Shown in pieces: positions 19,214-27,936 of a stretch of 64,000 bases of DNA. The stretch covers positions 62,001 through 126,000 of the forward strand of contig NZ_UZWD01000023.1 of NCBI RefSeq assembly GCF_900631955.1, read 5' to 3'. This DNA is from Devosia equisanguinis (GTDB lineage: Bacteria > Pseudomonadota > Alphaproteobacteria > Rhizobiales > Devosiaceae). The translations under genes were made by a program, and so were the position numbers. The first letter of the stretch is position 1. Each line of letters opens with the position of its first letter. The notes beneath the pieces were generated by a model. The model did no database searches. It was not told the origin of the DNA and saw only the letters and a list, made by a program, of their open reading frames with translations.

Positions 19214-20479
19214 TCAGGTATTCATCGAGTCGAAGAAGTCGGAATTGGTCTTGGTCTGGCGCACCTTGTCCATGAGGAATTCCATTGCATCAATGGTCCC
19301 CATCGGATTGAGGATGCGGCGCAGCACATACATCTTCTTGAGGATGTCGGGCTCGACCAGCAGCTCTTCCTTGCGGGTGCCGGACTTGGTGATGTCGAGC
19401 GCCGGGAAGATGCGCTTGTCGGCGACCTTGCGATCGAGAATGATTTCAGAGTTACCAGTGCCCTTGAACTCTTCAAAGATCACTTCGTCCATGCGCGAGC
19501 CGGTGTCGATCAGCGCCGTCGAGATGATGGTGAGCGAACCGCCATCCTCGATATTGCGCGCGGCACCAAAGAAGCGCTTTGGACGCTGCAGGGCATTGGC
19601 ATCAACACCGCCGGTCAGCACCTTGCCGGAGCTTGGCACCACCGTGTTGTAAGCGCGACCAAGGCGAGTGATCGAATCGAGAAGAATGACCACGTCGCGC
19701 TTGTGCTCAACCAGACGCTTGGCCTTTTCGATCACCATTTCGGCAACCTGCACGTGGCGCGAGGCTGGCTCATCGAAGGTAGAGGAGATGACTTCGCCGC
19801 GCACCGAGCGCTGCATGTCGGTCACTTCTTCCGGACGCTCATCGATCAGCAGAACGATCAGATAGCATTCGGGGTGATTGGTCGCGATGGATTGTGCAAT
19901 ATTCTGCAACAATACCGTCTTACCGGTACGGGGAGGCGCAACAATCAGGGCGCGCTGACCCTTGCCGAGCGGCGCCACCAGGTCGAGAAGACGCGCAGAG
20001 CGATCCCGCAGGGTGGGATCGGGCAGTTCCATGCGCAACCGCTCTTCGGGATAGAGCGGCGTCAGGTTGTCGAAGTTGACCTTGTGGCGGACCGCCTCGG
20101 GATCTTCGAAATTGATGGTGTTGACCTTTAGAAGCGCGAAATAGCGTTCGCCTTCCTTGGGGGAGCGGATTTCGCCCTCGACCGTGTCACCGGTGCGCAG
20201 ACCGAAACGGCGAATCTGGCTGGGGCTGACATAGATATCGTCCGGGCCGGGCAGGTAATTGGCATCGGGAGAGCGCAGGAAGCCGAAGCCGTCGGGCAGC
20301 ACCTCGACCACGCCTTCACCGACGATGTTGATATCCTGAGCCGCCAGTTCCTTGAGAATGGCAAACATCAATTCCTGTTTGCGCATGGTCGAAGCGTTTT
20401 CGACCTCGAGTTCTTCAGCGAATGCCAACAATTCTGCCGGCGATTTGGCCTTAAGCTCGCTGAGCTTGATATTCTGCAT
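19214..20479 (-). CDS. rho: Transcription termination factor Rho
   Basis: A 421-residue hexameric RNA helicase. The start [20 protein letters not shown] matches alphaproteobacterial Rho; the longer open frame adds an unrelated leader. The cold-shock-like RNA-binding domain is at about 50-125 ([26 protein letters not shown]). Walker A is [12 protein letters not shown] and Walker [17 protein letters not shown]; the Q/R loops are conserved. No N-terminal insertion is visible. It lies in a head-to-tail run with mnmE. Confidence 0.97.
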   Translation of the reverse strand: MQNIKLSELKAKSPAELLAFAEELEVENASTMRKQELMFAILKELAAQDINIVGEGVVEVLPDGFGFLRSPDANYLPGPDDIYVSPSQIRRFGLRTGDTVEGEIRSPKEGERYFALLKVNTINFEDPEAVRHKVNFDNLTPLYPEERLRMELPDPTLRDRSARLLDLVAPLGKGQRALIVAPPRTGKTVLLQNIAQSIATNHPECYLIVLLIDERPEEVTDMQRSVRGEVISSTFDEPASRHVQVAEMVIEKAKRLVEHKRDVVILLDSITRLGRAYNTVVPSSGKVLTGGVDANALQRPKRFFGAARNIEDGGSLTIISTALIDTGSRMDEVIFEEFKGTGNSEIILDRKVADKRIFPALDITKSGTRKEELLVEPDILKKMYVLRRILNPMGTIDAMEFLMDKVRQTKTNSDFFDSMNT

Positions 20480-20637
20480 GGATGCGATGGACCCTAGAGG
20501 GAAATCGAAAATGTCGAAAAGGAAGGGGAGTGCTCGCACCACGAAGCGACCGGGCGGCCGCAGGGACTGAAAAGGATGCGATGGCTCCCTCTAGCTGGTT
20601 CGCGCCAAGAATTCAAGATTGAACCGCTCAATTCAGA

Positions 20638-20653
20638 CGATTCACGTGAAACG
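20638..20653. promoter_or_regulatory. Degenerate parS-like site
   Basis: CGATTCACGTGAAACG keeps the central TTCACGTGAAA but differs from the parS consensus at three positions. It lies at the hemJ stop, between hemJ and rho. Weaker relatives occur at about 33722 (inside hisA), 39458 and 50738. Confidence 0.4.
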
Positions 20654-20654
20654 G

Positions 20655-21080
20655 TCAGAACGGTTTGACGATGACCATGATGACGATGACGATCATCAAC
20701 ACAGTCGGCACCTCGTTGAGCATGCGGAAGTATTTCTGCGGCTTGTCATTGGCATCGCGGGCGAAAGCCTTGAGATGCCGGGCGTAAAGTCCGTGAATAC
20801 CCGACATGGCCAGAACCATCGCCGCCTTGACCCAGGGCCAGACCGAGCCCCAGTCGACCAGACCCAGATGCACCATCCACAGCCCGAAAACCCAGGTGGC
20901 GATCATGGCCGGCGTGGTGATGGCGCGAAACAGACGTCGCTCCATGATCTTGAAGGTCTCGGACTGCACCGAGCCCTTCTCCGCCGCCGTGTGGTAGACG
21001 AAAAGGCGCGGCAGATAGAGCATGCCGGCCATCCAGGCGATGACCGAAATCACATGCAGAGCCTTGACCCACTCGATCAT
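20655..21080 (-). CDS. hemJ: Protoporphyrinogen oxidase HemJ
   Basis: A 141-residue membrane protein with four predicted helices (about 3-22, 50-72, 80-100, 118-138). Conserved residues include His9 in WVKALHVISVIAWMAGMLYLPRLFVYH, and Arg/Lys near LFRAITTPAM and HLKAFARD. HemJ oxidises protoporphyrinogen IX to protoporphyrin IX in most alphaproteobacteria that lack HemG/HemY. It lies 12 bases after hemE on the same strand, so both heme enzymes are probably cotranscribed. Confidence 0.9.
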   Translation of the reverse strand: MIEWVKALHVISVIAWMAGMLYLPRLFVYHTAAEKGSVQSETFKIMERRLFRAITTPAMIATWVFGLWMVHLGLVDWGSVWPWVKAAMVLAMSGIHGLYARHLKAFARDANDKPQKYFRMLNEVPTVLMIVIVIMVIVKPF

Positions 21081-21092
21081 CGCGAAATCTCC

Positions 21093-22130
21093 CTAGCCTT
21101 TGATCATGCCAATCAGCGCCTCGACATGGGCGATCGGCGTTTCCGGCACGATACCGTGGCCGAGATTGAAGATATGCGGCCGATTTGAAAAGGCCTCCAG
21201 GATCGCCCTGACCTGGCTCTCCATCGCCTCGCCACCAACCACGAGACGCAGGGGATCGAGATTGCCCTGCAGCGGCAGGTCGGCTGGCAAGGCATTGCGC
21301 ACGAAATCGAGCGGGGTCGAATAATCGATACCCATGGCATTGATCCCGACCTCGCGCGCATATCGCGGCAGATTGCCGGCAGCGCCACGGGGAAAGCCGA
21401 TAATAGGCGCATTGGGGACGCGGGCCCGTACGCCCTCGACGATGCGGCGGTTGGGCGCGATGACCTGGCGGGCAAAAGCGGCGTCATCGAGATTGAGGGC
21501 CCAGCTTTCAAACAGTTGCACCACATCGGCGCCGGCTTGCAACTGGGCCACCAGATAATCGACGCTGGTGGCCACAAGGATATCCATCAGCCGATCGAAA
21601 GCCTCGGGATGCTGCAGCGCAAATTTGCGCGCGGTCCATTGGTCCGAGGAGCCACGACCACCCAGCATATAGGTCGCCACCGTCCAGGGAGAGCCGCAGA
21701 AGCCGATCAGGGTCTTGTCCGCTGGCAGGCTCGCTCGCAGGCGCCGCACCGTCTCCAGGACCGGCGCCAGATGGCTCATGGCCCGGTCGCGATCGAGCCG
21801 AGCCACATCATCGGGGCCGAGAGGCTCGAGGATTGGGCCCTCCCCCGTTTCGAAGCGAACCGATTGGCCCAGCGCGTCGGGAATGACCAAAATGTCGGAA
21901 AACAGGATTGCCGCATCGAGGTCGAAGCGACGCAGTGGCTGCAGGGTCACTTCGACGGCGAGTTCGGGCGTGTAGCAGAGCTCGAGGAAATTGCGGGCCT
22001 TGGTGCGGGTCTCGCGATATTCGGGGAGATAGCGGCCAGCCTGGCGCATGATCCACACCGGGGGGCGTTCCTGGCGTTGTCCCAGAACCGTCGCCAACAA
22101 TCTCTTCTCTGCCACTGGGCTCATGGCCAT
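21093..22130 (-). CDS. hemE: Uroporphyrinogen decarboxylase
   Basis: A 345-residue enzyme making coproporphyrinogen III. The hallmark PPVWIMRQAGRYLPEYRETR sits near the N-terminus, and the catalytic Asp is in AAILFSDILVIPDALG (about 80). GFCGSPWTVATYML and the C-terminal FNLGHGIVPETP are typical. Start at MAMSPV (22130), with MSPV (22124) better spaced from AAGGGG. It forms the left border of the putative replication origin, as in Caulobacter. Confidence 0.96.
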   Translation of the reverse strand: MAMSPVAEKRLLATVLGQRQERPPVWIMRQAGRYLPEYRETRTKARNFLELCYTPELAVEVTLQPLRRFDLDAAILFSDILVIPDALGQSVRFETGEGPILEPLGPDDVARLDRDRAMSHLAPVLETVRRLRASLPADKTLIGFCGSPWTVATYMLGGRGSSDQWTARKFALQHPEAFDRLMDILVATSVDYLVAQLQAGADVVQLFESWALNLDDAAFARQVIAPNRRIVEGVRARVPNAPIIGFPRGAAGNLPRYAREVGINAMGIDYSTPLDFVRNALPADLPLQGNLDPLRLVVGGEAMESQVRAILEAFSNRPHIFNLGHGIVPETPIAHVEALIGMIKG

Positions 22131-22255
22131 AACCCCTTCAAAACCGAAAAAGAGACTCTTTTTCTTATCTTCTTTATCTTTATGACGGTGTTTAGCTGCA
22201 ATTCCGCTCCATCCACAATTGGCCTGCGTGGTGACACTTGCGCGCAGCACCGTCG

Positions 22256-22270
22256 TTAACGCGCTGTTAA
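22256..22270. promoter_or_regulatory. CtrA box (TTAA-N7-TTAA, perfect)
   Basis: TTAACGCGCTGTTAA, full match to the alphaproteobacterial CtrA recognition sequence, in the hemE-maf gap. CtrA represses origin firing in Caulobacter by binding such boxes. Confidence 0.75.
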
Positions 22271-22311
22271 TCTTTGGCGGGCTAGGTGGGAAAGAGGCGT
22301 CGCCACAATGA

Positions 22312-22326
22312 TTAATGAAACGTTAA
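22312..22326. promoter_or_regulatory. CtrA box (TTAA-N7-TTAA, perfect)
   Basis: TTAATGAAACGTTAA, second perfect match, 56 bases from the first. TTAA is rare in this GC-rich sequence, which makes two spaced pairs notable. Confidence 0.75.
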
Positions 22327-22455
22327 TCAGGCCTTTCCCGAGTCAATGATTCGATTCACCCTGTGCATGACCTCTGGAATACCACATCGGCGCCGGGCGG
22401 GGATTTCCCCAGACCTTTCCCATGCTGGTTTTGGCGGGCAGGCAGAGTCCAACTG

Positions 22456-22470
22456 TTAATTTTTAGTTAG
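22456..22470. promoter_or_regulatory. CtrA box-like site (one mismatch)
   Basis: TTAATTTTTAGTTAG, correct 7-base spacing with the last A replaced by G. It lies about 90 bases before maf and could act at the origin or on the maf promoter. Confidence 0.5.
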
Positions 22471-22556
22471 CCAGGTCTAACAAGTCGGCGCCCCTGCCAA
22501 AGTTACGAGTCTTTCCCCCAGTTCCGGCTTGAGCTGGGGATGACAGTGTGGAAAAC

Positions 22557-23174
22557 ATGGGCGCCATGCTCATCCTTGCTTCAAGCAGTGCCACCCGTAA
22601 AGCCTTGCTGGACAAGGCCGGATTGCCATTCACCGCCGTGCCCGCTGCGTTGGACGAGCGCGCTATCGAAGCTGAGGCAGTTGCCGCCGGTGCCGATGGT
22701 CGCGACGTCGCCCTGCTCTTGGCGCGGCACAAGGCCGAGGCCGTTTCCAACAGCTATGCCGGGCGCCTGGTCATCGGTGCGGACCAGACGCTGAGCCTGG
22801 GGCTGGAACTGCTGCACAAGCCCGGCAGCCGCGAGGAGGCCGTTGAACAGCTCGAGCGCCTGCGCGCCAAGACCCATCGCCTGCATGCAGCGGTGACGCT
22901 GGTGCGTGATGGCATCCTGCTCTGGTCCGATGTCCAGACTGCCGAGCTCACCATGCGCGATTTTTCTCCCGAGGAACGTGACGCCGTGCTGGCGCTCGAA
23001 GGCGATAGTATCCTGTCTTCGGTCGGTGGCTACCGGCTCGAAGGACCCTCGATCCGCCTGTTCGAAACCGTTTCGGGTGACTATTTCACCATTTTGGGCC
23101 TGCCATTGCTCCCCCTCCTGGCGGCTTTGCGCGACCTGGCGCCAGACATACTGCAACAGGGCAATGCGCTGTGA
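22557..23174 (+). CDS. maf: Maf-like nucleotide pyrophosphatase
   Basis: A 205-residue Maf/YceF family protein, which hydrolyses non-canonical or modified nucleoside triphosphates. The N-terminus LILASSSATRKALLDKAGLPF is the family signature. The acidic active-site region VIGADQTLSL (about 70-80) and GGYRLEGPSIRLFETVSGDYFTI in the C-terminal half fit well. The canonical second Arg of SSSPRR is replaced (SSSATRK). Starts at GTG 22548, ATG 22557 or ATG 22566 are possible. First gene of the rightward maf-aroE-coaE-dnaQ run. Confidence 0.92.
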   Translation: MGAMLILASSSATRKALLDKAGLPFTAVPAALDERAIEAEAVAAGADGRDVALLLARHKAEAVSNSYAGRLVIGADQTLSLGLELLHKPGSREEAVEQLERLRAKTHRLHAAVTLVRDGILLWSDVQTAELTMRDFSPEERDAVLALEGDSILSSVGGYRLEGPSIRLFETVSGDYFTILGLPLLPLLAALRDLAPDILQQGNAL

Positions 23175-24001
23175 CCAAAAAGGCATTCGTCATCGGGCAT
23201 CCCATCGCCCATTCGCGCTCGCCCTTGATCCATGGCACCTGGCTCGACCAGCACGGCATTGACGGCTCCTATGAGGCCATCGATGTGCGACCAGAGGCCC
23301 TACCCGCTTTTTTCGGTCGGTTGCGGAACGGCGAATTTGCCGGCGGCAATGTCACCATCCCGCACAAGGAAGCGGTTTTCGCGCTGTGCGATGAGGTCGA
23401 TCCGCTGGCCAGAACCATTGGCGCCGTCAATACGCTGGTGGCTTCCGAGGGCCGCATCTGGGGCACCAATACCGACTATCTCGGCTTTCTCGGCAATCTC
23501 GATGCCGGCGCACCCGGCTGGGACAAGGACCTTGGTTCGGTGATCCTGCTCGGCGCCGGAGGGGCCACGCGCGCCCTGCTGGTGGCGCTGAAGAGCCGCA
23601 ATGTCGGCCATGTTCACATTGTCAATCGCAGCCGCGACAAGGCCGAGGCGCTGGTGCGGGAGATCGAGGGACCGTTTTCGGCGCATGGTCTCGATGCCTT
23701 TGCTGAGCTCGCCCCCAGCGCCGGCCTTGTCGTCAACGCCACCTCCATCGGCATGCATGGCAGCCGGTTCGAGGGTTTTGATCTGGGGCTATTGCCGGAA
23801 ACGGCCTTGGTGACCGACATCGTCTATGTGCCCCTCGTCACCCCGCTGCTGGCCGATGCCGCGGCGCGCGGATTGCGGACCGTGGACGGGCTGGGCATGC
23901 TGCTGCATCAAGCGGTGCCGGGTTTTGCGGCCTGGTTCGGGGTGACGCCCGAGGTGACGCCGCAATTGCGCGCCCGTATCGAAGCCACGCTCGGTCACTA
24001 G
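23171..24001 (+). CDS. aroE: Shikimate dehydrogenase
   Basis: A 276-residue NADPH enzyme reducing 3-dehydroshikimate in aromatic amino-acid synthesis. Substrate-binding motifs are GHPIAHSRSPLIH and NVTIPHKE, whose Lys is catalytic; the partner Asp is in GTNTDYLGF. The nucleotide loop is LGAGGATRALL (about 130-140). GTG start overlaps the maf stop by four bases. Confidence 0.96.
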   Translation: MTKKAFVIGHPIAHSRSPLIHGTWLDQHGIDGSYEAIDVRPEALPAFFGRLRNGEFAGGNVTIPHKEAVFALCDEVDPLARTIGAVNTLVASEGRIWGTNTDYLGFLGNLDAGAPGWDKDLGSVILLGAGGATRALLVALKSRNVGHVHIVNRSRDKAEALVREIEGPFSAHGLDAFAELAPSAGLVVNATSIGMHGSRFEGFDLGLLPETALVTDIVYVPLVTPLLADAAARGLRTVDGLGMLLHQAVPGFAAWFGVTPEVTPQLRARIEATLGH

Positions 24002-24003
24002 CC

Positions 24004-24600
24004 ATGCGGCGGATCGTCATAACCGGCTCGATCGCCACGGGAAAGTCCACCCTGCTGGCGGCCTTTGCCAAAGCCGGTATTCCGACCTTTTCGGCTGACC
24101 AGGCCGTTGCCGAACTCTATGCCGGTGCGGCGGTGACCCCGGTCGAGGCACTGTTTCCTGGCGTCGCCAAAGCGGGCGTCATCGACCGGCAGGATCTGGC
24201 GCGCCGCCTTGCCGCCGACCCCTCCGGTTTCAAGCGGCTCGAAGCGGTGGTGCATCCCCTGGTGCGCGAGGCGATCGCTGCCTTTCTCGATCACGCCGAG
24301 CGTGACGGGGCCGTCGCGGCGGCAGTGGAAGTGCCGCTGCTGTTCGAAAGCGGCTACGATTACGGCTTTGACGGCGTCGCCGTGACCTATGTCGATGACG
24401 CCACGCAAATTGCTCGCATCATGGCCCGCCCCGGCATGAGTGTGGAAAAGCGCGATGCTTTGCTTGCCCGGCAAATGCCGCAGGCCGAAAAGAAGGCGAG
24501 AGCCAGCTGGGCTTTTGACACCTCTCGCCCGCCGGCCGATATCGAAGCCGAGGTGGCGCGACTGGTGGAGAGTTTCAGGGTCGAAGGGGAGCGCCGATGA
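24004..24600 (+). CDS. coaE: Dephospho-CoA kinase
   Basis: A 198-residue P-loop kinase catalysing the last step of CoA synthesis. The P-loop is GSIATGKST (about 7-15), followed by FSADQAVAELY and the lid region RMPQAEKKARA-like segment near 155-165. Two bases separate it from aroE, and it overlaps dnaQ by four bases (ATGA). Confidence 0.95.
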   Translation: MRRIVITGSIATGKSTLLAAFAKAGIPTFSADQAVAELYAGAAVTPVEALFPGVAKAGVIDRQDLARRLAADPSGFKRLEAVVHPLVREAIAAFLDHAERDGAVAAAVEVPLLFESGYDYGFDGVAVTYVDDATQIARIMARPGMSVEKRDALLARQMPQAEKKARASWAFDTSRPPADIEAEVARLVESFRVEGERR

Positions 24601-25307
24601 TCCGCGAAATCGTCTTGGATACCGAAACCACGGGCCTGTCGCCGCATGACGGCGATCGGCTGGTGGAAATCGGCTGCGTCGAGCTGATCAACCACATTCC
24701 CACCGGCAAGAACTTTCACGTCTATATCAATCCCCAGCGCTCCATGCCCGAGGAGGCGTTCCGCGTGCATGGGCTGAGCGAGGAATTCCTCTCCGACAAG
24801 CCGCTCTTTGCCGATGTCGCGGAGGATTTTCGCGGCTTTATCGGCGATGCGACGCTGGTGATCCACAATGCGCCCTTCGATATGGGCTTTCTCAATGCCG
24901 AGCTGGAGCGGGCCGGCAAACCGCGCCTCGGCAATGAGGTCATCGATACGGTCATGGTGGCCCGCAAGAAGCACCCGGGCGCCCGCGTCAGCCTCGATGC
25001 GCTCTGCAAGCATTACGGCATCGACAATTCCCGCCGCACGCTGCACGGGGCTCTGCTCGACAGCGAGATCCTGGCCGAGGTCTATCTCGAACTGATCGGC
25101 GGCAAACAGGTGAGCCTGGCCCTGGTGGCCGAGATCGAAACCGGCCCGGCTTCGGCCGGCATGCAGCGTGTCGCTGCGCCGCAGCGGCCGCAACGCCTTC
25201 CCTCCCGGCTCAGCGCCGCCGAAGCGGCAGCCCATAGCGCCTTTCTCGGCAAGATGGGTTCTGACGCCATCTGGGTTCAGTATCTCGAGACTGAAACCCC
25301 GGCTTAA
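24597..25307 (+). CDS. dnaQ: DNA polymerase III epsilon subunit (proofreading exonuclease)
   Basis: A 236-residue DEDDh 3'-5' exonuclease. Exo I is LDTETTGLSP, Exo II includes HNAPFDMGFL, and Exo III is the HGALLDSEILAEVYLEL segment. The C-terminal quarter is a linker with the tail that binds the polymerase subunit. Last gene of the maf-aroE-coaE-dnaQ run; a strong terminator follows 16 bases later. This order is conserved near the origin in alphaproteobacteria. Confidence 0.96.
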   Translation: MIREIVLDTETTGLSPHDGDRLVEIGCVELINHIPTGKNFHVYINPQRSMPEEAFRVHGLSEEFLSDKPLFADVAEDFRGFIGDATLVIHNAPFDMGFLNAELERAGKPRLGNEVIDTVMVARKKHPGARVSLDALCKHYGIDNSRRTLHGALLDSEILAEVYLELIGGKQVSLALVAEIETGPASAGMQRVAAPQRPQRLPSRLSAAEAAAHSAFLGKMGSDAIWVQYLETETPA

Positions 25308-25323
25308 GGGTTTGGACAATGAA

Positions 25324-25350
25324 AAAAGCCCCGGAAATTCCGGGGCTTTT
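25324..25350. terminator. Bidirectional intrinsic terminator between dnaQ and secB
   Basis: Perfect 11-base arms AAAAGCCCCGG and CCGGGGCTTTT around the loop AAATT, with A-tract and T-tract at the ends. It serves converging dnaQ (plus) and secB (minus). Confidence 0.95.
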
Positions 25351-25371
25351 GTTTGATCGATGTGCCGAAAA

Positions 25372-25887
25372 TCAGTTGGGCTTGTCGGTCGCGGCGGCTT
25401 CGGCGCCATTGCCCTGCTGGGCGGCAAGCTTGGCCAGATTCTGGCGGTAGATGGCGGCAAAATCGACCGGTTCCATCATCAGCGGCGGGAAGCCGCCCTG
25501 CTGGGTGACGCTGGCCAGCACCTGACGTGCGAACGGGAAGATCAGACGCGGGCATTCCACCATCAGCAGGCCCGACATCTGGGCTTCCGGGATGTTCTTC
25601 ATGCGGAAAATGCCGCCATAGACCAGCTCGACATTGAACAGCACGGTGTCGTCGCGATTGGCCTTGGCGTTGAGCGTCAGCTCAACGGCATAGATTTCCT
25701 CGCTCTGCTTCTTGACGCCCACCGAGATTGAGACGTTGAACGCCGGATTGGCGCCGCCGGCCAGGAGGGAATTGGGCGCGTTCGGATTCTCGAAGGAGAG
25801 ATCGCGGATATACTGGCCCACCAGATTCATGCTGGGCTGGGTTCCGGGCTGCGGCGCTGCGGCTGCGCCCTGGGTGTCGTCGGCCAT
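25372..25887 (-). CDS. secB: Protein-export chaperone SecB
   Basis: A 171-residue tetrameric chaperone that keeps preproteins unfolded for SecA. The family core YIRDLSFENPNAP, the VYGGIFRMKNIPE segment and LIFPFARQVLASVTQQGGFPPLMMEPVDF are intact. The N- and C-terminal tails are longer and rich in Ala/Gln, as usual in alphaproteobacteria. Single gene, converging with dnaQ over a shared terminator. Confidence 0.96.
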   Translation of the reverse strand: MADDTQGAAAAPQPGTQPSMNLVGQYIRDLSFENPNAPNSLLAGGANPAFNVSISVGVKKQSEEIYAVELTLNAKANRDDTVLFNVELVYGGIFRMKNIPEAQMSGLLMVECPRLIFPFARQVLASVTQQGGFPPLMMEPVDFAAIYRQNLAKLAAQQGNGAEAAATDKPN

Positions 25888-25976
25888 GGTTCGTCCTTTG
25901 TCGGTTCCGTTAGGTCTTGAGCCTTGGGCGGCTGGCTAGCATCTTTGCCCCTTTGGGACAAGGCGGTGCGGCTGTT

Positions 25977-26438
25977 TCAGGGGTCGCGACGCCAATTGTC
26001 GTCGCCGAGATCGATGGTCTCCGGCCGCCCGATTCGCGGGTCGCTGCCATCGCCCTGCTGGCGCCAGGTGGTGGTGGTCTCGACCACGGTGATCCGGCTC
26101 GACAGCGATTTGTAGAGCCAGTGTCGCACGGCCGGCACCAAGAGCAGCAGAGCCACGATATCGCTGATAAAGCCAGGCAAAATCAGAAGGATGCCGGCAA
26201 AGCCGATGGTCATGGCATCGAAAATCGCCTGGCCGGGCAAGGTTCCGGCGCTGACATTGGAGCGCATGCGATTGATAATGCCCAGGCCCTGCTGGCGCAG
26301 GACCAGGCTGCCCACCAGCACGCCCAGGATCACCAGTGCCAGGGTCGGCAAGACGCCGATGGCCTGGCCAACCAGGATGAACATGGCGATCTCCAAAAGC
26401 GGCAGGAGAATAAAGCCGAGGGCGAAAAAGCGGCCCAT
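25977..26438 (-). CDS. fxsA: FxsA family membrane protein
   Basis: A 153-residue inner-membrane protein. The start MGRFFALGF is preferred over an upstream one that adds a charged leader. Three hydrophobic segments are visible (about 3-22, 27-47, 70-95). Family signatures are LLPLLEIAMFILVGQAIG, LVLRQQG and ILLILPGFISDIVALLLLVP. E. coli FxsA affects phage F exclusion when overproduced; the cellular function is unknown. Divergent from the Tim44-like gene. Confidence 0.92.
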   Translation of the reverse strand: MGRFFALGFILLPLLEIAMFILVGQAIGVLPTLALVILGVLVGSLVLRQQGLGIINRMRSNVSAGTLPGQAIFDAMTIGFAGILLILPGFISDIVALLLLVPAVRHWLYKSLSSRITVVETTTTWRQQGDGSDPRIGRPETIDLGDDNWRRDP

Positions 26439-26609
26439 TGCAACGGTCCCTTCGGGTCTGGCGTTGAGGCATGCGCGGCAAATCGCAACTCGCCCCAACG
26501 TGAACTGGTTTTGAGTTCAAGCTTTGCCTATATATAGGTCAAGTTTGGCGCAGGACGAGCGCCGTAAAGCGACTTTTTGTCGACGCATCCCACGCAAGGT
26601 GCCTGTTTC

Positions 26610-27329
26610 ATGGACGATTTTCTCGATCTGCCGACCCTGATTGCCATTGTCGTGGCCGTGTTCGTGTTGTTCCGGCTGCGCTCGGTTCTGGGCACGCGGA
26701 CCGGCAACGAACGCCCCCCCGTAGACCGCAGCCGCTCCACCCCGGCCGCCAAGGATAGCGCCACCGAGGATACCGTGGTGCCGCTGCGTCCGCGCCCGGC
26801 CCAGCCTGACCTCGACGACGAGCGCCGGGCCCGCAAGCTCGAAGCCGAGATCGAACAGGCCGCCTCCGGCAATGAACAACTGGCCCAGGGCCTGCGCGCC
26901 GTGGCGGAAGCCGATCCGAGCTTTACGCCCAAATCCTTCCTCGACGGCGCCAAGCAGGCCTATGAGATGATCGTTACCGCCTTTGCCGAAGGCGATCGGC
27001 AGACGCTCAAGAACCTCCTCGAAAAGGACGTGTTCGAAGGCTTCCAGCGCGCCATTGCCGATCGCGAAGCTGCCGGCCAGAAGGTGGAGTTCACCTTTGT
27101 CGGCCTGCCCAAGATCGCCATCGTCGATGCCGAATATGACAAGAAGAACGTGCTTGTGACGGTCGATTTCCATGCCGAAGTGGTTTCGGCCACCCGTGAC
27201 AAGGACGGCAATCTGGTCGAGGGCAATGCCGACCAGGTGCAGACCATTGCCGACGAATGGACCTTTGCGCGCAATCCCAAGTCGCGCGATCCGAACTGGA
27301 AGGTTGTGACCACCAGCCAGCTCGACTGA
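26610..27329 (+). CDS. Tim44/TimA domain-containing inner-membrane protein
   Basis: A 239-residue protein. The start MDDFLDLPTLIAIVVAVFVLFRL gives a single N-terminal membrane anchor (about 8-25). A variable Pro/Arg-rich linker follows, then a Tim44-like domain (about 85-235) with FLDGAKQAYEMIVTAFAEGDRQTLKNLL and the ending EWTFARNPKSRDPNWKVVTT. In alphaproteobacteria these proteins are assigned to membrane protein handling, related to the mitochondrial import component, but the role is poorly defined. From memory, several rhizobia carry mltA between this gene and the Smr gene. Here only 25 bases separate them. Confidence 0.9.
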   Translation: MDDFLDLPTLIAIVVAVFVLFRLRSVLGTRTGNERPPVDRSRSTPAAKDSATEDTVVPLRPRPAQPDLDDERRARKLEAEIEQAASGNEQLAQGLRAVAEADPSFTPKSFLDGAKQAYEMIVTAFAEGDRQTLKNLLEKDVFEGFQRAIADREAAGQKVEFTFVGLPKIAIVDAEYDKKNVLVTVDFHAEVVSATRDKDGNLVEGNADQVQTIADEWTFARNPKSRDPNWKVVTTSQLD

Positions 27330-27354
27330 CCGGTTTGCGGCAGGCCCCTCGCCC

Positions 27355-27936
27355 ATGTCCAAGCGCGACCCCAAGCGCCTGCCGCATGATTTCCACCTGT
27401 GGACGGCTGTGTCCTCCACGGTCGAGCCCCTGCGCCGCAAGGCCCTGATGAAACTGGGCACGGGCACCCTGCCGGTGCCCGCCGCCGATCCCGAGCCGAA
27501 CGTGAAAGCGCCGCCCAAGCCGGTGGGGCCCGGAAAACCCTTCCTTCCCCCCTATCAGCCGCCGAAATCGCTGGCTCCGGTGCCCGACAAGGCGGTGGAT
27601 CCGGCCATTCACAAAAAGGTCCGGCGCGGGCGGATCGAGATCGAGGGGCGGATCGATCTGCATGGCATGACCCAGGCCGAGGCCCGCGAGGCGCTGCGCC
27701 GCTATGTCGGCATCTGCGCCGCCCGCGGCGATCGGACCATACTTGTGATTACCGGCAAGGGCGCCAAGACCGACAATGACTATATCGCCGCCATGACCGA
27801 ACGTGGCATTTTGCGCACCATGCTGCCCATCTGGCTTTCTGAGCCGGGCCTGGCACATCTGATCTCGGGTTGGAGCCTGGCCGCACGTGGCCATGGTGGC
27901 GAGGGGGCGTGGTATGTACGCCTGCGCCGCTCGTGA
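27355..27936 (+). CDS. Smr domain protein
   Basis: A 193-residue protein with a proline-rich N-terminal half and a C-terminal Smr (MutS2-like) domain (about 98-190). The signature is IDLHGMTQAEAREAL, followed by TILVITGKG and the GGEGAWYVRLRR ending. Smr domains have nuclease activity on nucleic acids in some families, e.g. at stalled ribosomes, but this subgroup is uncharacterised. Its stop overlaps the start of the XRE gene by four bases (GTGA). Confidence 0.9.
   Translation: MSKRDPKRLPHDFHLWTAVSSTVEPLRRKALMKLGTGTLPVPAADPEPNVKAPPKPVGPGKPFLPPYQPPKSLAPVPDKAVDPAIHKKVRRGRIEIEGRIDLHGMTQAEAREALRRYVGICAARGDRTILVITGKGAKTDNDYIAAMTERGILRTMLPIWLSEPGLAHLISGWSLAARGHGGEGAWYVRLRRS

Larger units (their letters stand above)
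22131..22556. other. oriC: Putative chromosomal replication origin (hemE-maf intergenic region)
   Basis: This 426-base gap has no plausible gene. It holds two perfect TTAA-N7-TTAA boxes and a third with one mismatch (TTAA-N7-TTAG), the pattern bound by CtrA. An AT-rich block lies at about 22139-22195. Six GANTC sites occur (starting 22154, 22340, 22348, 22353, 22445, 22507), when about 1.7 are expected. DnaA-box-like 9-mers are TTTTCCACA (minus strand, 22547-22555) and TCATGCACA (minus, 22362-22370). Genes diverge from it on both sides and parS/parAB lie 5-8 kb away. The Caulobacter origin lies beside hemE. The DnaA boxes are poor, so this remains a prediction. Confidence 0.65.
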
